The notes under the pieces were generated by a model. The model saw only the letters and a list, made by a program, of their open reading frames with translations, was not told the origin of the DNA and ran no database searches. Positions 1 through 7,433 of a stretch of 60,742 nucleotides of DNA are shown here, in pieces (the stretch's first letter is position 1; every line of letters begins with the position of its first letter). The position numbers and the translations under genes are program-made. This stretch comes from JAAYZK01 sp964535025. Its GTDB lineage: Bacteria; Planctomycetota; Phycisphaerae; SM23-33; FEN-1343. The stretch is taken from NCBI GenBank assembly GCA_964535025.1, contig CAZHRW010000176.1, positions 1-60,742 on the forward strand, given 5' to 3'.

Positions 1-1
1 C

Positions 2-556
2 CTCTTTACGCCCATCCAGCGACGGCACGGCGTGCCCATCGGCAACCTGACCAGCCAATGGTTCGCCAACTGGTACCTGACCGGCCTGGACCACTTCGTG
101 ACCAGCGGCCTGGGGCTGGGCGGCTACGTGCGCTACTGCGACGATTTCGTGATCTTCGACGATGACAGGGAGCGCCTGCGGGCGACGGCGGCGGCCGTGG
201 GCGAGTATCTTGCGGGCGTGCGCCTGCGCCTTCACGAAGGCAAGTTGCACACGCGCCCGACGCGGCAGGGATTGACCTTCGTCGGCTATCGGATGTGGAG
301 CACGCATCGGCTGGTGAGGAAGTCGAACGTGCGGCAATTCCGCCGGCGCGTGCGGTGGATGCGGGAGGCGTACGGGGCCGGGCGGATCGACTTCGACGAG
401 ATTAAGGCGCGCCTGGACAGTTGGATGGGCCATGCCCGCCAGGCCGATAGCGAGAGGTTGCTCAGGCGTCTGAGCAGCGAGTGGTCTTTTGTGAGGGACA
501 GCGCCGTTCAGCTACCGCGTGATCCGCGGCGGCAGTTGGAACAACAACGCACGTAA
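2..556 (+). CDS. DGR-type reverse transcriptase, C-terminal part (5' end outside window)
   Basis: This is the C-terminal portion of a reverse transcriptase; the frame is open to the left window edge. Near the start is VPIGNLTSQ (codons 32-58), which has the IGxxxSQ form of RT motif 4 typical of diversity-generating retroelements, not the QGxxxSP form of retrons and group II introns. YVRYCDDFVIF supplies the catalytic YxDD motif 5. LHEGKLHTRP and GLTFVGYRM follow as motifs 6 and 7, then an Arg-rich thumb-like tail. In this family the enzyme copies an RNA template repeat with errors at adenines and the cDNA replaces a variable repeat in a target gene. An AAC-rich template repeat begins before the stop codon, so the last ~18 residues (DSAVQLPRDPRR... 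onward) are encoded by template-repeat DNA. The target gene and accessory Avd gene are not in the window. Confidence 0.9.
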   Translation, partial: LFTPIQRRHGVPIGNLTSQWFANWYLTGLDHFVTSGLGLGGYVRYCDDFVIFDDDRERLRATAAAVGEYLAGVRLRLHEGKLHTRPTRQGLTFVGYRMWSTHRLVRKSNVRQFRRRVRWMREAYGAGRIDFDEIKARLDSWMGHARQADSERLLRRLSSEWSFVRDSAVQLPRDPRRQLEQQRT

Positions 557-635
557 CTGCCGTTCGGCGAACCGCAACAGGAACAACCCCGACAACACGA
601 ACAACAACAACGGGTTTCGGGTCGTGGTTGCTCCG
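500..635 (+). repeat. DGR template repeat (TR), FGE/C-lectin type
   Basis: In the frame starting at 510 the DNA reads FSYRVIRGGSW followed by NNNARNCRSANRNRNN and PDNTNNNNGFRV. This is the C-terminal signature of formylglycine-generating-enzyme-sulfatase/C-type-lectin-like DGR target proteins. About thirteen Asn codons are all AAC, the adenine-rich codon that A-to-N mutagenesis can diversify to many residues. The frame has a stop at 492-494 just upstream and no gene-like start, so this is a non-coding template and not the expressed variable repeat. The exact limits need alignment to the variable repeat, which must lie outside the window. The TR overlaps the last ~55 bases of the RT gene. Confidence 0.85.
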
Positions 636-778
636 GGCGGCCTGCACTTGCGCCAAGGCCACGGCGACGCGTTCGTCCGGAATTCCGGCGTCCACGGATG
701 CCGGAAGCGTGACCGAAACGCAAGTCCTGGCGCTGTTCCCGGACCGTCCCCGACGGGACCGCCGAATCTTCGCCGCAC

Positions 779-831
779 GGCCGGCCGAGGCTGGTACCCA
801 TCGGGGAACGTGTCGGCCGGCCTTCTTTTCT
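779..831 (+). terminator. Intrinsic terminator after the DGR RT/TR unit
   Basis: A perfect 10-bp inverted repeat (GGCCGGCCGA at 779-788, TCGGCCGGCC at 813-822) encloses a 24-nt loop and is followed by TTCTTTTCT. It would end the transcript carrying the RT mRNA and template-repeat RNA about 150 nt after the TR. Confidence 0.7.
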
Positions 832-1139
832 CATGCATCGAGGGCACCTCAGGACAGCCGTGCAAGGTGTTTCTGTCCCCCTACCCCAGCATCAACTCCG
901 CCTTATTCCGTCCCTTTGGTGCACTGTATGGCGCACTGAAAAGTATTCCCGGCCGGATAGAACGACGGACTTGAGGCTTGAGACCTGAGACCTGAGGTAC
1001 GGCGAACGGCCACGCCAAACGGCAACGGCACGACGCCGGGTCGGCGTGGGGGTGGTCGAGGGGTGCGGCGATCTCGCGGCACGGGCGAACGTGTCGCGTT
1101 GTGTCGCGATCTGTCGCGGCGTGACGGGTCACGTCGCAT
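832..1139. other. Intergenic stretch with a 4x7-bp tandem repeat
   Basis: No credible gene is seen. At 970-997 there are four tandem heptamers (CTTGAGG, CTTGAGA, CCTGAGA, CCTGAGG). A related heptamer run, CTCAGGC-CTCTGGC-CTCTGGC, occurs at 53240-53260. A run of related GTGTCGCG/CTGTCGCG words lies at 1089-1120. Confidence 0.5.
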
Positions 1140-1244
1140 TGCCGGAGGAGGGACTCGAACCCTCACTCTGTTGCCAGGACGGGATTTTGAATCCCGCGCA
1201 TCTGGGCAGGGCTCGCCGCCGCGTCGAGAGGCATCAGCCCCGGC
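1140..1244 (-). tRNA. tRNA-Leu(CAA), atypical 5' half
   Basis: On the minus strand the 3' half is a good type II tRNA. The anticodon stem-loop has loop TTCAAAA (anticodon CAA), followed by a long variable arm, a T arm with GTTCGAGT, and acceptor strand CTCCGGC with discriminator A. The matching acceptor strand GCCGGGG is found at 1244-1238, but about 42 nt separate it from the anticodon stem, roughly twice the normal D-arm region, and the usual GG of the D loop is not obvious. It may be a tRNA with an expanded D arm or a damaged gene. Confidence 0.6.
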
Positions 1245-1447
1245 GACACGCCCGCGTCAACGCGGACCCGTACGCATAAAATCCACCAAGTGCATATAGA
1301 GGCACTACTTGCGGCGGACACGGCCCCGAGCGATAAACGCGCGCCGTCAAAGCTGCCCACGAAAGCCGCGGACGCCCGAGCCTGAATCTCGCCGCCAAGG
1401 CCTTGGCGCCGGCGGAGTTCAAATCACATCGCTTTCGTTCCCACGCC

Positions 1448-1938
1448 CTAACGCGAACACCCTTCGCCCTCCGACGCCGCGCCCAGCTTCGCCAGGAGCA
1501 AACCCCCCAGCCGCACCTGCCCCTTGTGCAGCTTCCGCCTGGCGGCGCGGGCGTCGAACCACGCGGCACGATCGACCTCCCGGAGCGGCGGCGTTTGCCG
1601 GAGCCGGGGGGCCATTGGATCTCGAAGGTGTTGGAACGGAGGTCGCGGCAGTCGACGTCGCCCCGGGCCGTCCGGGCGTGGACGATCTTGCCGTCCAGCT
1701 GGGTGAGCTCGGCGAGGAAGGCCGGGGCGTCGGGGGCGTCGAAGCCGGTTTCCTCGGTGAACTCACGCACCGCCGCGTCGAGCGGGTCGGCGGTGGCGGG
1801 GTCGAACTCGCCCTTGGGGATCGACCACGCGGCGTCGTCCTTCTTCGCCCAGAACGGCCCGCCGGGGTGAACGAGAAGGACCTCCACCACCCCGTCGGTG
1901 ACCCGGTACAGCAGGATGCCCGCGCTGTGTCTGCCCAT
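1448..1938 (-). pseudogene. NUDIX hydrolase with a frameshift
   Basis: The N-terminal part starts MGRHSAGILLYRV and carries the Nudix box: the helix core REFTEETGF, with upstream WSIPKGEFD as the Gx5E segment. NUDIX enzymes hydrolyse nucleoside diphosphates linked to another moiety. After PPGSGKRR (about position 1587) the frame breaks. The family-like C-terminus (REVDRAAWFDAR, then RKLHKGQVRLGGLLLAKLGAA) continues in another minus-strand frame and stops at 1448. Joined, the product is about 160 residues, normal for the family. A one-base indel in the organism or in the assembly are both possible. It stands alone between the tRNA-Leu and a non-coding repeat region. Confidence 0.7.
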
Positions 1939-2705
1939 GCCCGCTCCCGCCCCGCCGGGCGGGGCTCGACGACGCCCGGCCGCCCGGGGCCGTTTCCGTA
2001 TCATACGTCGATGCGTCAGCCGTCCCTGCCCGCCAAGGACTCACGCCGGCGCGGTCGTTGATCGTCAGTCCCCTTGGTTGCCCTTGCTCGCATCGACCCA
2101 CGGCGATCATCTCGCCGCCCCTCGTGGCCAGGCACAAGGCCCGCCCCACAACGGCGGCGGGCGTTGACCCGCGGCGACCCGCAGCGGGGGCATTTCACAG
2201 CGTTACGAACTTTTTTTCCGCCGTGAAGCGGTTTTTTAACATTGTGAGGCAATTCCGGCATTTTGTTAGGGCAGGTGCGCACTTTCTTGAGGCCGAGGCG
2301 CATTTTGTTAAGCCTGCCCTTCATTTTCTTCAGCGGCTCCGACGGCCTGCCCGCGCCCGGCCCACGCCGGCCCTTGTTCCGTCCCCGGTTGTTTCACTTT
2401 GGCCCGAAATAGGCCCGGAGAATTCGGAGAATTCGGGTTTTATGCCGTTAAGCTGGGCAAGCTGCACAGTCTGCACCGTCCGCCCTGTAACAAAATGAAC
2501 GGATCGCTTCACATTGTTAAGCCGACGCTCAATAAAATGAACGAAACAACCGGGGACGGCATAGGCAAACAGGTTAGCTTACCGTCTCTTGCAGCCGCGG
2601 CATCGTAAGCCCTTGTCAGACCTCAGCCCGAGCCCCGGCAAGACGGCATCCAAGACGGCATCCGGTTTTTCCCTGAAATGAACTTTTCCGATTCCGCCGC
2701 CGAGT
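1939..2705. other. Long intergenic region, repeat-rich
   Basis: About 770 bp separate the NUDIX gene from endonuclease III. 1939-2200 shows nothing recognisable. From about 2210 to 2560 the composition turns AT-rich in bursts and carries the periodic repeat annotated separately. A direct repeat GGAGAATTC-GGAGAATTC lies at about 2418-2435. Short open frames here lack family resemblance and follow the repeat period. Confidence 0.5.
2240..2540. repeat. Phased ~21-bp AT-rich repeat array in two blocks
   Basis: Block 1 has degenerate copies of CATTTTGTTAAG starting at 2240, 2259, 2280, 2301 and 2322, a spacing of 19-21 bp. Block 2 has three copies at about 2491 (CAAAATGAAC, inverted), 2512 (CATTGTTAAG) and 2531 (AATAAAATGAAC, inverted). 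One plus-strand frame translates each unit as an HFVK/HIVK/HFLQ heptapeptide, so frames through it look like repeat proteins by chance. Two helical turns per unit suggests phased A-tract curvature or an array of binding sites. No function is established. Confidence 0.65.
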
Positions 2706-3395
2706 TTACGCATACGACGCCGCCAGCCGCCGGCGGCCGAAGGGGCACAGCGCCGGCAGGCGGCAGTCCTCGCAGCGCGGGGACCTGGCGCGGCAGACGG
2801 CGCGGCCGTGGGCGATCAGCAGGAGGTGCATCGTGTAGCGGTCGGACGCGTCGATCAGCCCCGGCAGCTCGGCGTGGGCCTGGGCCGCGGTGGCCCCCTC
2901 GGGCAAGACGCCCAGGCGGATGGCGAGGCGGAGGATGTGGGTGTCGACCGGGAAGACGGGCATGGCGAAGCTGAACATCAGGACGCACAGGGCGGTCTTG
3001 ACGCCGACGCCGTCGAAGTCGAGCAGGTAGGCCGTCGCCTCGTCGGGGGTGCGACGGCGGAGGAACTGGAGGTCGATCCTGCCCCGCTCGGCCCGCAGGC
3101 GCCGGAGGATCGCGCGGATTCGCGGAGCCTTCCGCCGGGAGAGCCCCGCCGGGCGGATGCAGGCCTCGATGGGCCCGACGGGGGCGTCGGCGACGTCGTC
3201 CCAGGTGGGGAATCGCTCGCGGAGCCGCCGGTAGGCCGTCCGCGTGTTGGTGCCGCTGGTGCTCTGGGAGAGGATCGTCCCGACCAGAACGTCGACCGCC
3301 GGCCCGCCGGACCGCCACGGCCGCGGGCCGTATTGGTCGAGGAGACGACGGTGCACCCGCCGAAGGAGGCGCCGGGATGCTTCGGCGGCGGGCAA
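2706..3395 (-). CDS. nth: Endonuclease III-like DNA glycosylase/AP lyase
   Basis: A 229-residue HhH-GPD superfamily protein. The helix-hairpin-helix is LDFDGVGVKTA; its Lys matches the Schiff-base lysine of bifunctional endonuclease III, and VDTHILRL supplies the catalytic Asp. The C-terminus has the [4Fe-4S] pattern C-x6-C-x2-C-x5-C (residues ~199-215). It would excise oxidised pyrimidines and nick abasic sites in base-excision repair. The sequence between GTILSQSTS and the HhH is typical. It begins 10 bp after the glycosyltransferase stop, so the two are probably co-transcribed. Confidence 0.88.
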   Translation of the reverse strand: MPAAEASRRLLRRVHRRLLDQYGPRPWRSGGPAVDVLVGTILSQSTSGTNTRTAYRRLRERFPTWDDVADAPVGPIEACIRPAGLSRRKAPRIRAILRRLRAERGRIDLQFLRRRTPDEATAYLLDFDGVGVKTALCVLMFSFAMPVFPVDTHILRLAIRLGVLPEGATAAQAHAELPGLIDASDRYTMHLLLIAHGRAVCRARSPRCEDCRLPALCPFGRRRLAASYA

Positions 3396-3405
3396 AGCGA
3401 ACGGC

Positions 3406-4926
3406 CTACTCGTCTTCGACCCGCTGCGCCGCCGCGGGCGCGGCGATGTCGCGGCGGCGGTCGGCGAGGCGCGCCTGGAAGCTCAGCAGGCTCACGTAGT
3501 AGAACCCCACGCCGAAAATCGCCAGGAACGGGGCGCCCAAAAGCGTTTGGGCGTGAATCGCCGCAAACACGGTGCAGACGGTCAGGTAGATCGCGCAGGC
3601 CAACTCGATCCACGGCAGCAGGCCCAGCTTGCGGCGCTTGGTGCGGACCGGCCGGACGGTCGAATCGCCGAACTTGGGGGTGCGGACGAATTCGCTCTGG
3701 CGGCCCAGCAGCGCTTCGAGGACCGCTTTGGCGTTGGAGATGCACATGCCGGCGCCGAGGGCCATCAGGAACGGCAGGTACTTGAGCGTCCGCCGCCACG
3801 ACCCGAACAACGCCTGCTGGCTGGCCAGGTAGAACGTGCTGGCCGACAGCGTCGCCAGCCAGAACACCCCCAGGTCGAACATCAGCCGCCAGGGCGTGCC
3901 CCCGCCGGCGGGCACCGACTGCAGGAACATCGCCGGGAAGGTCATCAGCACCAGCAGGACCATGTACAGGTGGATGCTGAAGCTGGTCAGGTGGAAGGTC
4001 GCCTCGATCTTCGCCTTGCGGGGCGCGTGCGACAGCCAGATGCGGTGCAGCAGTTTCAGGGCGGTCTGCGTGCCGCCCTTGGTCCAGCGGTGCTGCTGGG
4101 CCTTGAAGGCGTTGATATCGGGCGGCAGCTCGGCCGGGGCCGTCAGGTCGGGCAGGAAGACGAACCGCCAGCCGCGCAGTTGGGCGCGGTAGCTGAGGTC
4201 CATGTCCTCGGTGAGCGTATCGTGCTGCCAGCCGCCGGCGTCGGTGATGGCCTCGCGGCGCCAGGTGCCGGCGGTGCCGTTGAAGCTCATGAACCGCCCG
4301 CTGCGGTTGCGGGCGACGTGTTCGATGACGAAGTGGCCGTCCAGCAGCACCGCCTGGCTGCGGGTCAGCAGGCTGGCGTTGCGGTTGAGGTGCTCCCACC
4401 GCGTCTGCACCACGCAGACCCGCGGATCGGTGAAGTAGTGGATGCTCCGTTTGAGGATATCCGGCGACGGCACGAAATCGGCGTCGAAGATGGTGATGAA
4501 CGTGCCCGTGGCGGTCTTCATCCCGTGGGCCAGGGCGCCGGCCTTGTAGCCGGTGCGGTCGTCGCGGTGGATGTACTCGATGTTGAACCCCGCGGCCCGG
4601 GCCCGCTCGACGGCCTGACGGGCGATCCGGCAGGTGTCGTCGGTGCTGTCGTCGAGGACCTGGATCTGCAGCTTGTCGCGGGGATACTCGATGCGGCAGG
4701 CCTGCTCGATGACGCGCCGCGCGACGACCTGCTCATTGTACATGGGCAGTTGGACCGTCACGGGCGGCAGCTCGTCGAACAGGGCCGTCGGGGCCGTCCG
4801 GCGGTCGCGATAGCGGTAGTACAGCAGCACGAGCGCCCAGCGGTGGAACCCGTAAATCGAGACCATCACCAGGACGAAGGTGTAGACGGTCATGAACAAC
4901 GTGTTGAACAGCGCTTCGATGCTCAT
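3406..4926 (-). CDS. GT2 family processive glycosyltransferase (cellulose synthase/CslA-like)
   Basis: A 506-residue membrane glycosyltransferase. One N-terminal membrane segment (~8-30) precedes a GT-A domain with PMYNE, LDDSTDDT, the metal-binding FDADF (~residue 149), LTEDMDLSYR, and the processive QxxRW motif as QQHRWTKG (~277). At least three or four more membrane segments follow. This pattern fits enzymes making beta-linked polysaccharides from nucleotide sugars at the inner membrane; the sugar cannot be told from sequence. The start ATG at 4926 directly precedes the first membrane segment; a longer in-frame extension upstream lacks family resemblance. A strong promoter lies about 100 bp upstream. 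A c-di-GMP PilZ domain is not seen. Confidence 0.85.
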   Translation of the reverse strand: MSIEALFNTLFMTVYTFVLVMVSIYGFHRWALVLLYYRYRDRRTAPTALFDELPPVTVQLPMYNEQVVARRVIEQACRIEYPRDKLQIQVLDDSTDDTCRIARQAVERARAAGFNIEYIHRDDRTGYKAGALAHGMKTATGTFITIFDADFVPSPDILKRSIHYFTDPRVCVVQTRWEHLNRNASLLTRSQAVLLDGHFVIEHVARNRSGRFMSFNGTAGTWRREAITDAGGWQHDTLTEDMDLSYRAQLRGWRFVFLPDLTAPAELPPDINAFKAQQHRWTKGGTQTALKLLHRIWLSHAPRKAKIEATFHLTSFSIHLYMVLLVLMTFPAMFLQSVPAGGGTPWRLMFDLGVFWLATLSASTFYLASQQALFGSWRRTLKYLPFLMALGAGMCISNAKAVLEALLGRQSEFVRTPKFGDSTVRPVRTKRRKLGLLPWIELACAIYLTVCTVFAAIHAQTLLGAPFLAIFGVGFYYVSLLSFQARLADRRRDIAAPAAAQRVEDE

Positions 4927-5028
4927 GGTTGCCGCACAGGCCGCCCTCAGCCGGCCCCACCCCGCCCGCACCGGTACGACCGGCACGGGGGGCAAGCCCG
5001 TAACCCTACTCTCCGACACGGCTAACCG

Positions 5029-5057
5029 ATTGTAGGCCCACCTGCACGGCCGGTCAA
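5029..5057 (-). promoter_or_regulatory. Sigma70-like promoter for the GT2/nth pair
   Basis: On the minus strand TTGACC (5057-5052) and TACAAT (5034-5029) are separated by exactly 17 bp. The predicted leader is about 95 nt to the glycosyltransferase ATG. Confidence 0.6.
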
Positions 5058-5075
5058 GAGGATCTCTCGCCGCGG

Positions 5076-5507
5076 TCAGCTCTCCAGCGCCGAGCGAACG
5101 GCCTCGCGGATCTGCTCGATCTCGCCTTCGGCGTACTGGCCGGCCGGCCAGTTGAACTTGAAGGTATCGTTCTTGTATCGCGGGATGATGTGGAAATGGA
5201 CGTGCATGACTTCCTGGTGGGCGATGCGGCCGTTGTTCTGGAGCAGGTTGTAGCCCTGGCACCCGGTCGCCTGACGGACCGCCTTGGCCAGGGCGGGCAG
5301 GTGCCGCAGCACGGCGCCGGCCTGCGAGGCGTTCAGTTCGTCCAGCCTGACAGCATGGCGCTTCGGGATCAGCAGCACGTGTCCCCGCGCCAGGGGGTTG
5401 ATGTCCAGAAAGGCCAGTGCTTCGTCCGTCTCCAGAACCGAGGCACAGGGAATCTGGCCGGCGACTATCTTGCAGAACACGCAGTTCGGATCGGCGTTCG
5501 CTTCCAT
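5076..5507 (-). CDS. HIT-family nucleotide hydrolase/transferase
   Basis: A 143-residue histidine-triad protein. N-terminal CVFCKIVAGQIP supplies the zinc-type C-x2-C of the Hint branch. DINPLARGHVLLIPKRH is the family core. The catalytic triad is HVHFHIIP (~residues 108-115). Hint enzymes hydrolyse AMP-lysine and similar purine phosphoramidates. The ATG at 5507 has AGGAG about 7 nt upstream. It follows the terminator after rplQ and has its own short leader, so it is probably separate from the ribosomal operon. Confidence 0.88.
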   Translation of the reverse strand: MEANADPNCVFCKIVAGQIPCASVLETDEALAFLDINPLARGHVLLIPKRHAVRLDELNASQAGAVLRHLPALAKAVRQATGCQGYNLLQNNGRIAHQEVMHVHFHIIPRYKNDTFKFNWPAGQYAEGEIEQIREAVRSALES

Positions 5508-5559
5508 CGCACCTCTCCTGGTTCTCCCCGGGGGACCGACACCGGGCGCCCCCGCGCTC

Positions 5560-5594
5560 GCCCAAAGAACAAGCCCGGCGATGAAACCGGGCTT
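5560..5594 (-). terminator. Intrinsic terminator after rplQ
   Basis: On the minus strand AAGCCCGG and CCGGGCTT form an 8-bp stem (5594-5571) with an 8-nt loop, followed by TTGTTCTTT. It lies 30 bp after the rplQ stop and would end the large ribosomal operon. Confidence 0.75.
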
Positions 5595-5623
5595 GCGAGG
5601 ATACTCCAACGATCGGCCGGCCG

Positions 5624-6242
5624 CTAGTCTTCTTTTTTGCCCTCGGGGGCGTCGTCCGTCTCGCCCTGAGCTTCGGGCGCCTCGGCGGTCGCCTCGGCCT
5701 CGGGCGCTTCGGCAGGGGCCTCGGCCGCCTCGTCCTCGGCGGCGCCGACGGCGGCGACCGCCTCATGCCGCGCCGCGGCCCGGCGCTTGCGGCGGGAGCT
5801 GCGCGACCCGCCCTGGCCGCCTCCGGCGCCGGTCTCTTCGACCAGTTGGAGGATCACCTGGCGGCCGGCGTCGCCGAGGCGTCGTTCGGCCAGGCGGATG
5901 ATGCGGGTGTACCCGCCGGGACGATCGGCGTAGCGCGGGGCGATGTCGTCGAACAGCACGTCCAGGACGCCCTTGCTCTGGGGGTTGCCCTCCTTGTCCA
6001 TCAACACGCCGCGCTCGCCGCGGCGGTTGCCCAGCTCGGCGCTGACGAGCCGCCGCGCGTGGACGGTGCCTTTTCGCGCGTGGGTGATCAGCCGTTCCAC
6101 GAAGGGCTTGAGATCCTTGGCCTTCGCCTCGGTGGTTCGGATCGCCCCGTGCTGGAACAGCGCGATGGCCAGGTTCCGCCGCATCGCCCTGCGATGGGCC
6201 GACGTACGATTCAGTGTTCTTCCGGATACGCGGTGCCGCATG
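5624..6242 (-). CDS. rplQ: 50S ribosomal protein L17 with long acidic tail
   Basis: The conserved L17 core begins MRHRVSGRTLNRTSAHRRAM at 6242 and covers about 120 residues (RNLAIALFQHGAIRTTEAKAKDL region through RIIRLAERRLGDAG). It is followed by about 75 extra residues: a Ser/Arg/Lys-rich linker and a tail made almost only of Ala, Glu and Pro. The tail makes the protein about 205 residues against the usual 115-130. L17 lines the polypeptide exit. It is last in the operon, 42 bp after rpoA. Confidence 0.93.
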
Positions 6243-6284
6243 ATGCCAACCTTCAACGTTGCGCCGCCTTGGAGCGCGGCGAGA

Positions 6285-7334
6285 TCAGTCTTCCTCGTCT
6301 TCGGTCCCGATCTCGTCTTCGCCGAACGCAACCGGCGCCGGCGATTCGGAGAGATTCACATTCAGTCCCAACGTCAAGCCGATGTCGGCCAGCTTCCGCT
6401 TGATTTCGCGGAGGCTGGTCTTGCCGAAGCTTCGCACCTTCAGCAGGTCCGCCTCGGTCATCTTGACCAGGTCGCCCACGGTTTCCACGTCGGCCGACTG
6501 GAGGCAGTTGCTGGCCCGCACGCTCAGGTCCAGTTCGGCGATGGGCATGCTGAGCTTCTGGTTGAGTTCCTGGTCGGCCTGGGAGGTTTGCTCGGCCGGC
6601 GGGCCGGAGGGCAGTTCGGCGCCCAGGTCGAAATACTGCACGAACGGATTGAGGTGCTTGCGCAGGATCTTCCCGGCCTCGACCATGGCCATCTCGGGCG
6701 TCAGGGTCCCGTTGGTCCAGACCTCGAGGATCAGCCGGTCGTAGTTGGTCTTCTGGCCGACGCGTGTCGCTTCGGTCTGGTAGCGGACGCGCGTCACCGG
6801 CGAGAAGGAGGCATCGACGTGGATGACGCCGATCTCCTGTTCCTCCTCGGGCGGCATCAGTTCGGCGGCGGGGACGTATCCCCGCCCGCTGTCGACGGTC
6901 ATTTCCATCTCGAAGTCCATGGCCTCCGACAGCGTCGCCAGCACCAGGTCCCGGTTGATCACCTCGATGGCCGGATCGGCTTCGATCATATCGGCCGTGA
7001 CCGGGCCCTTGGCGGTGCTGCGCACCACCATGCGCTTGGCGCCGGGGGTGTGCATCTTGACGATCAGGCTCTTGACGTTCAGGATGATGTCGGTGACATC
7101 CTCCATCACCCCGGGCAGCGACTGAAACTCATGGGCCGCGTTGCCGATCTTGACGCTGGTGACCGCCGCGCCTTCGATGCTGCTCAGCAGCACCCGGCGC
7201 AACGAGTTCCCGATCGTGGTGCCCAGCCCCCGTTCGAAGGGCTCGACCATGAACCGGCTGTAGGTCGGGGTCGACACATCCTGATCGCTGACCACGCGTG
7301 TCGGCAGTTCCAGGCCACGCCACCTAATTCGCAT
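6285..7334 (-). CDS. rpoA: RNA polymerase alpha subunit
   Basis: A 349-residue alpha subunit. The N-terminal dimerisation and assembly domain contains PFERGLGTTIGNSLRRVLL and SIEGAAV. The C-terminal alphaCTD (LDLSVRASNCLQSADVETVG, then KVRSFGKTSLREIKRKL) would contact UP elements and activators. A linker rich in Gln and Glu joins them, followed by an acidic C-terminus. It lies between rpsD and rplQ as in other bacteria. An intact alphaCTD suggests ordinary activator control. Confidence 0.97.
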   Translation of the reverse strand: MRIRWRGLELPTRVVSDQDVSTPTYSRFMVEPFERGLGTTIGNSLRRVLLSSIEGAAVTSVKIGNAAHEFQSLPGVMEDVTDIILNVKSLIVKMHTPGAKRMVVRSTAKGPVTADMIEADPAIEVINRDLVLATLSEAMDFEMEMTVDSGRGYVPAAELMPPEEEQEIGVIHVDASFSPVTRVRYQTEATRVGQKTNYDRLILEVWTNGTLTPEMAMVEAGKILRKHLNPFVQYFDLGAELPSGPPAEQTSQADQELNQKLSMPIAELDLSVRASNCLQSADVETVGDLVKMTEADLLKVRSFGKTSLREIKRKLADIGLTLGLNVNLSESPAPVAFGEDEIGTEDEED

Positions 7335-7433
7335 TGGCTTGTGCCTCCGTATCGATCAGCCCGTCGTCTCTCGGCCCCCCGCAAAGGCCGCCCGACGAGC
7401 CGGGTTGCTGTTCCGCTTCGGGGATCCGGCACC

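Noticed and set aside
2..556. RT could belong to a retron or a group II intron
   Set aside because: Motif 4 is IGNLTSQ and not QGxxxSP, and an AAC-rich template repeat follows; no msr/msd or domain V-like structure is seen nearby.
519..974. A frame of 151 codons starting RGGSW
   Set aside because: It is the template repeat read in frame plus random downstream DNA; a stop lies 25 bp upstream and there is no gene start or ribosome binding site.
1147..1238. Group I intron inside the tRNA-Leu
   Set aside because: The extra nucleotides are in the D-arm region, not the anticodon loop, and are too short for a group I intron.
2240..2540. CRISPR array
   Set aside because: Units are about 12 bp, degenerate, mostly AT-rich and spaced by 9-10 bp; there are no unique spacers of 25-40 bp and no cas genes.
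2016..2608. Small repeat-protein genes (HFVK/HIVK or NKM-type heptapeptides)
   Set aside because: The reading follows the 21-bp DNA repeat in both strands; no ribosome binding site or homology is seen.
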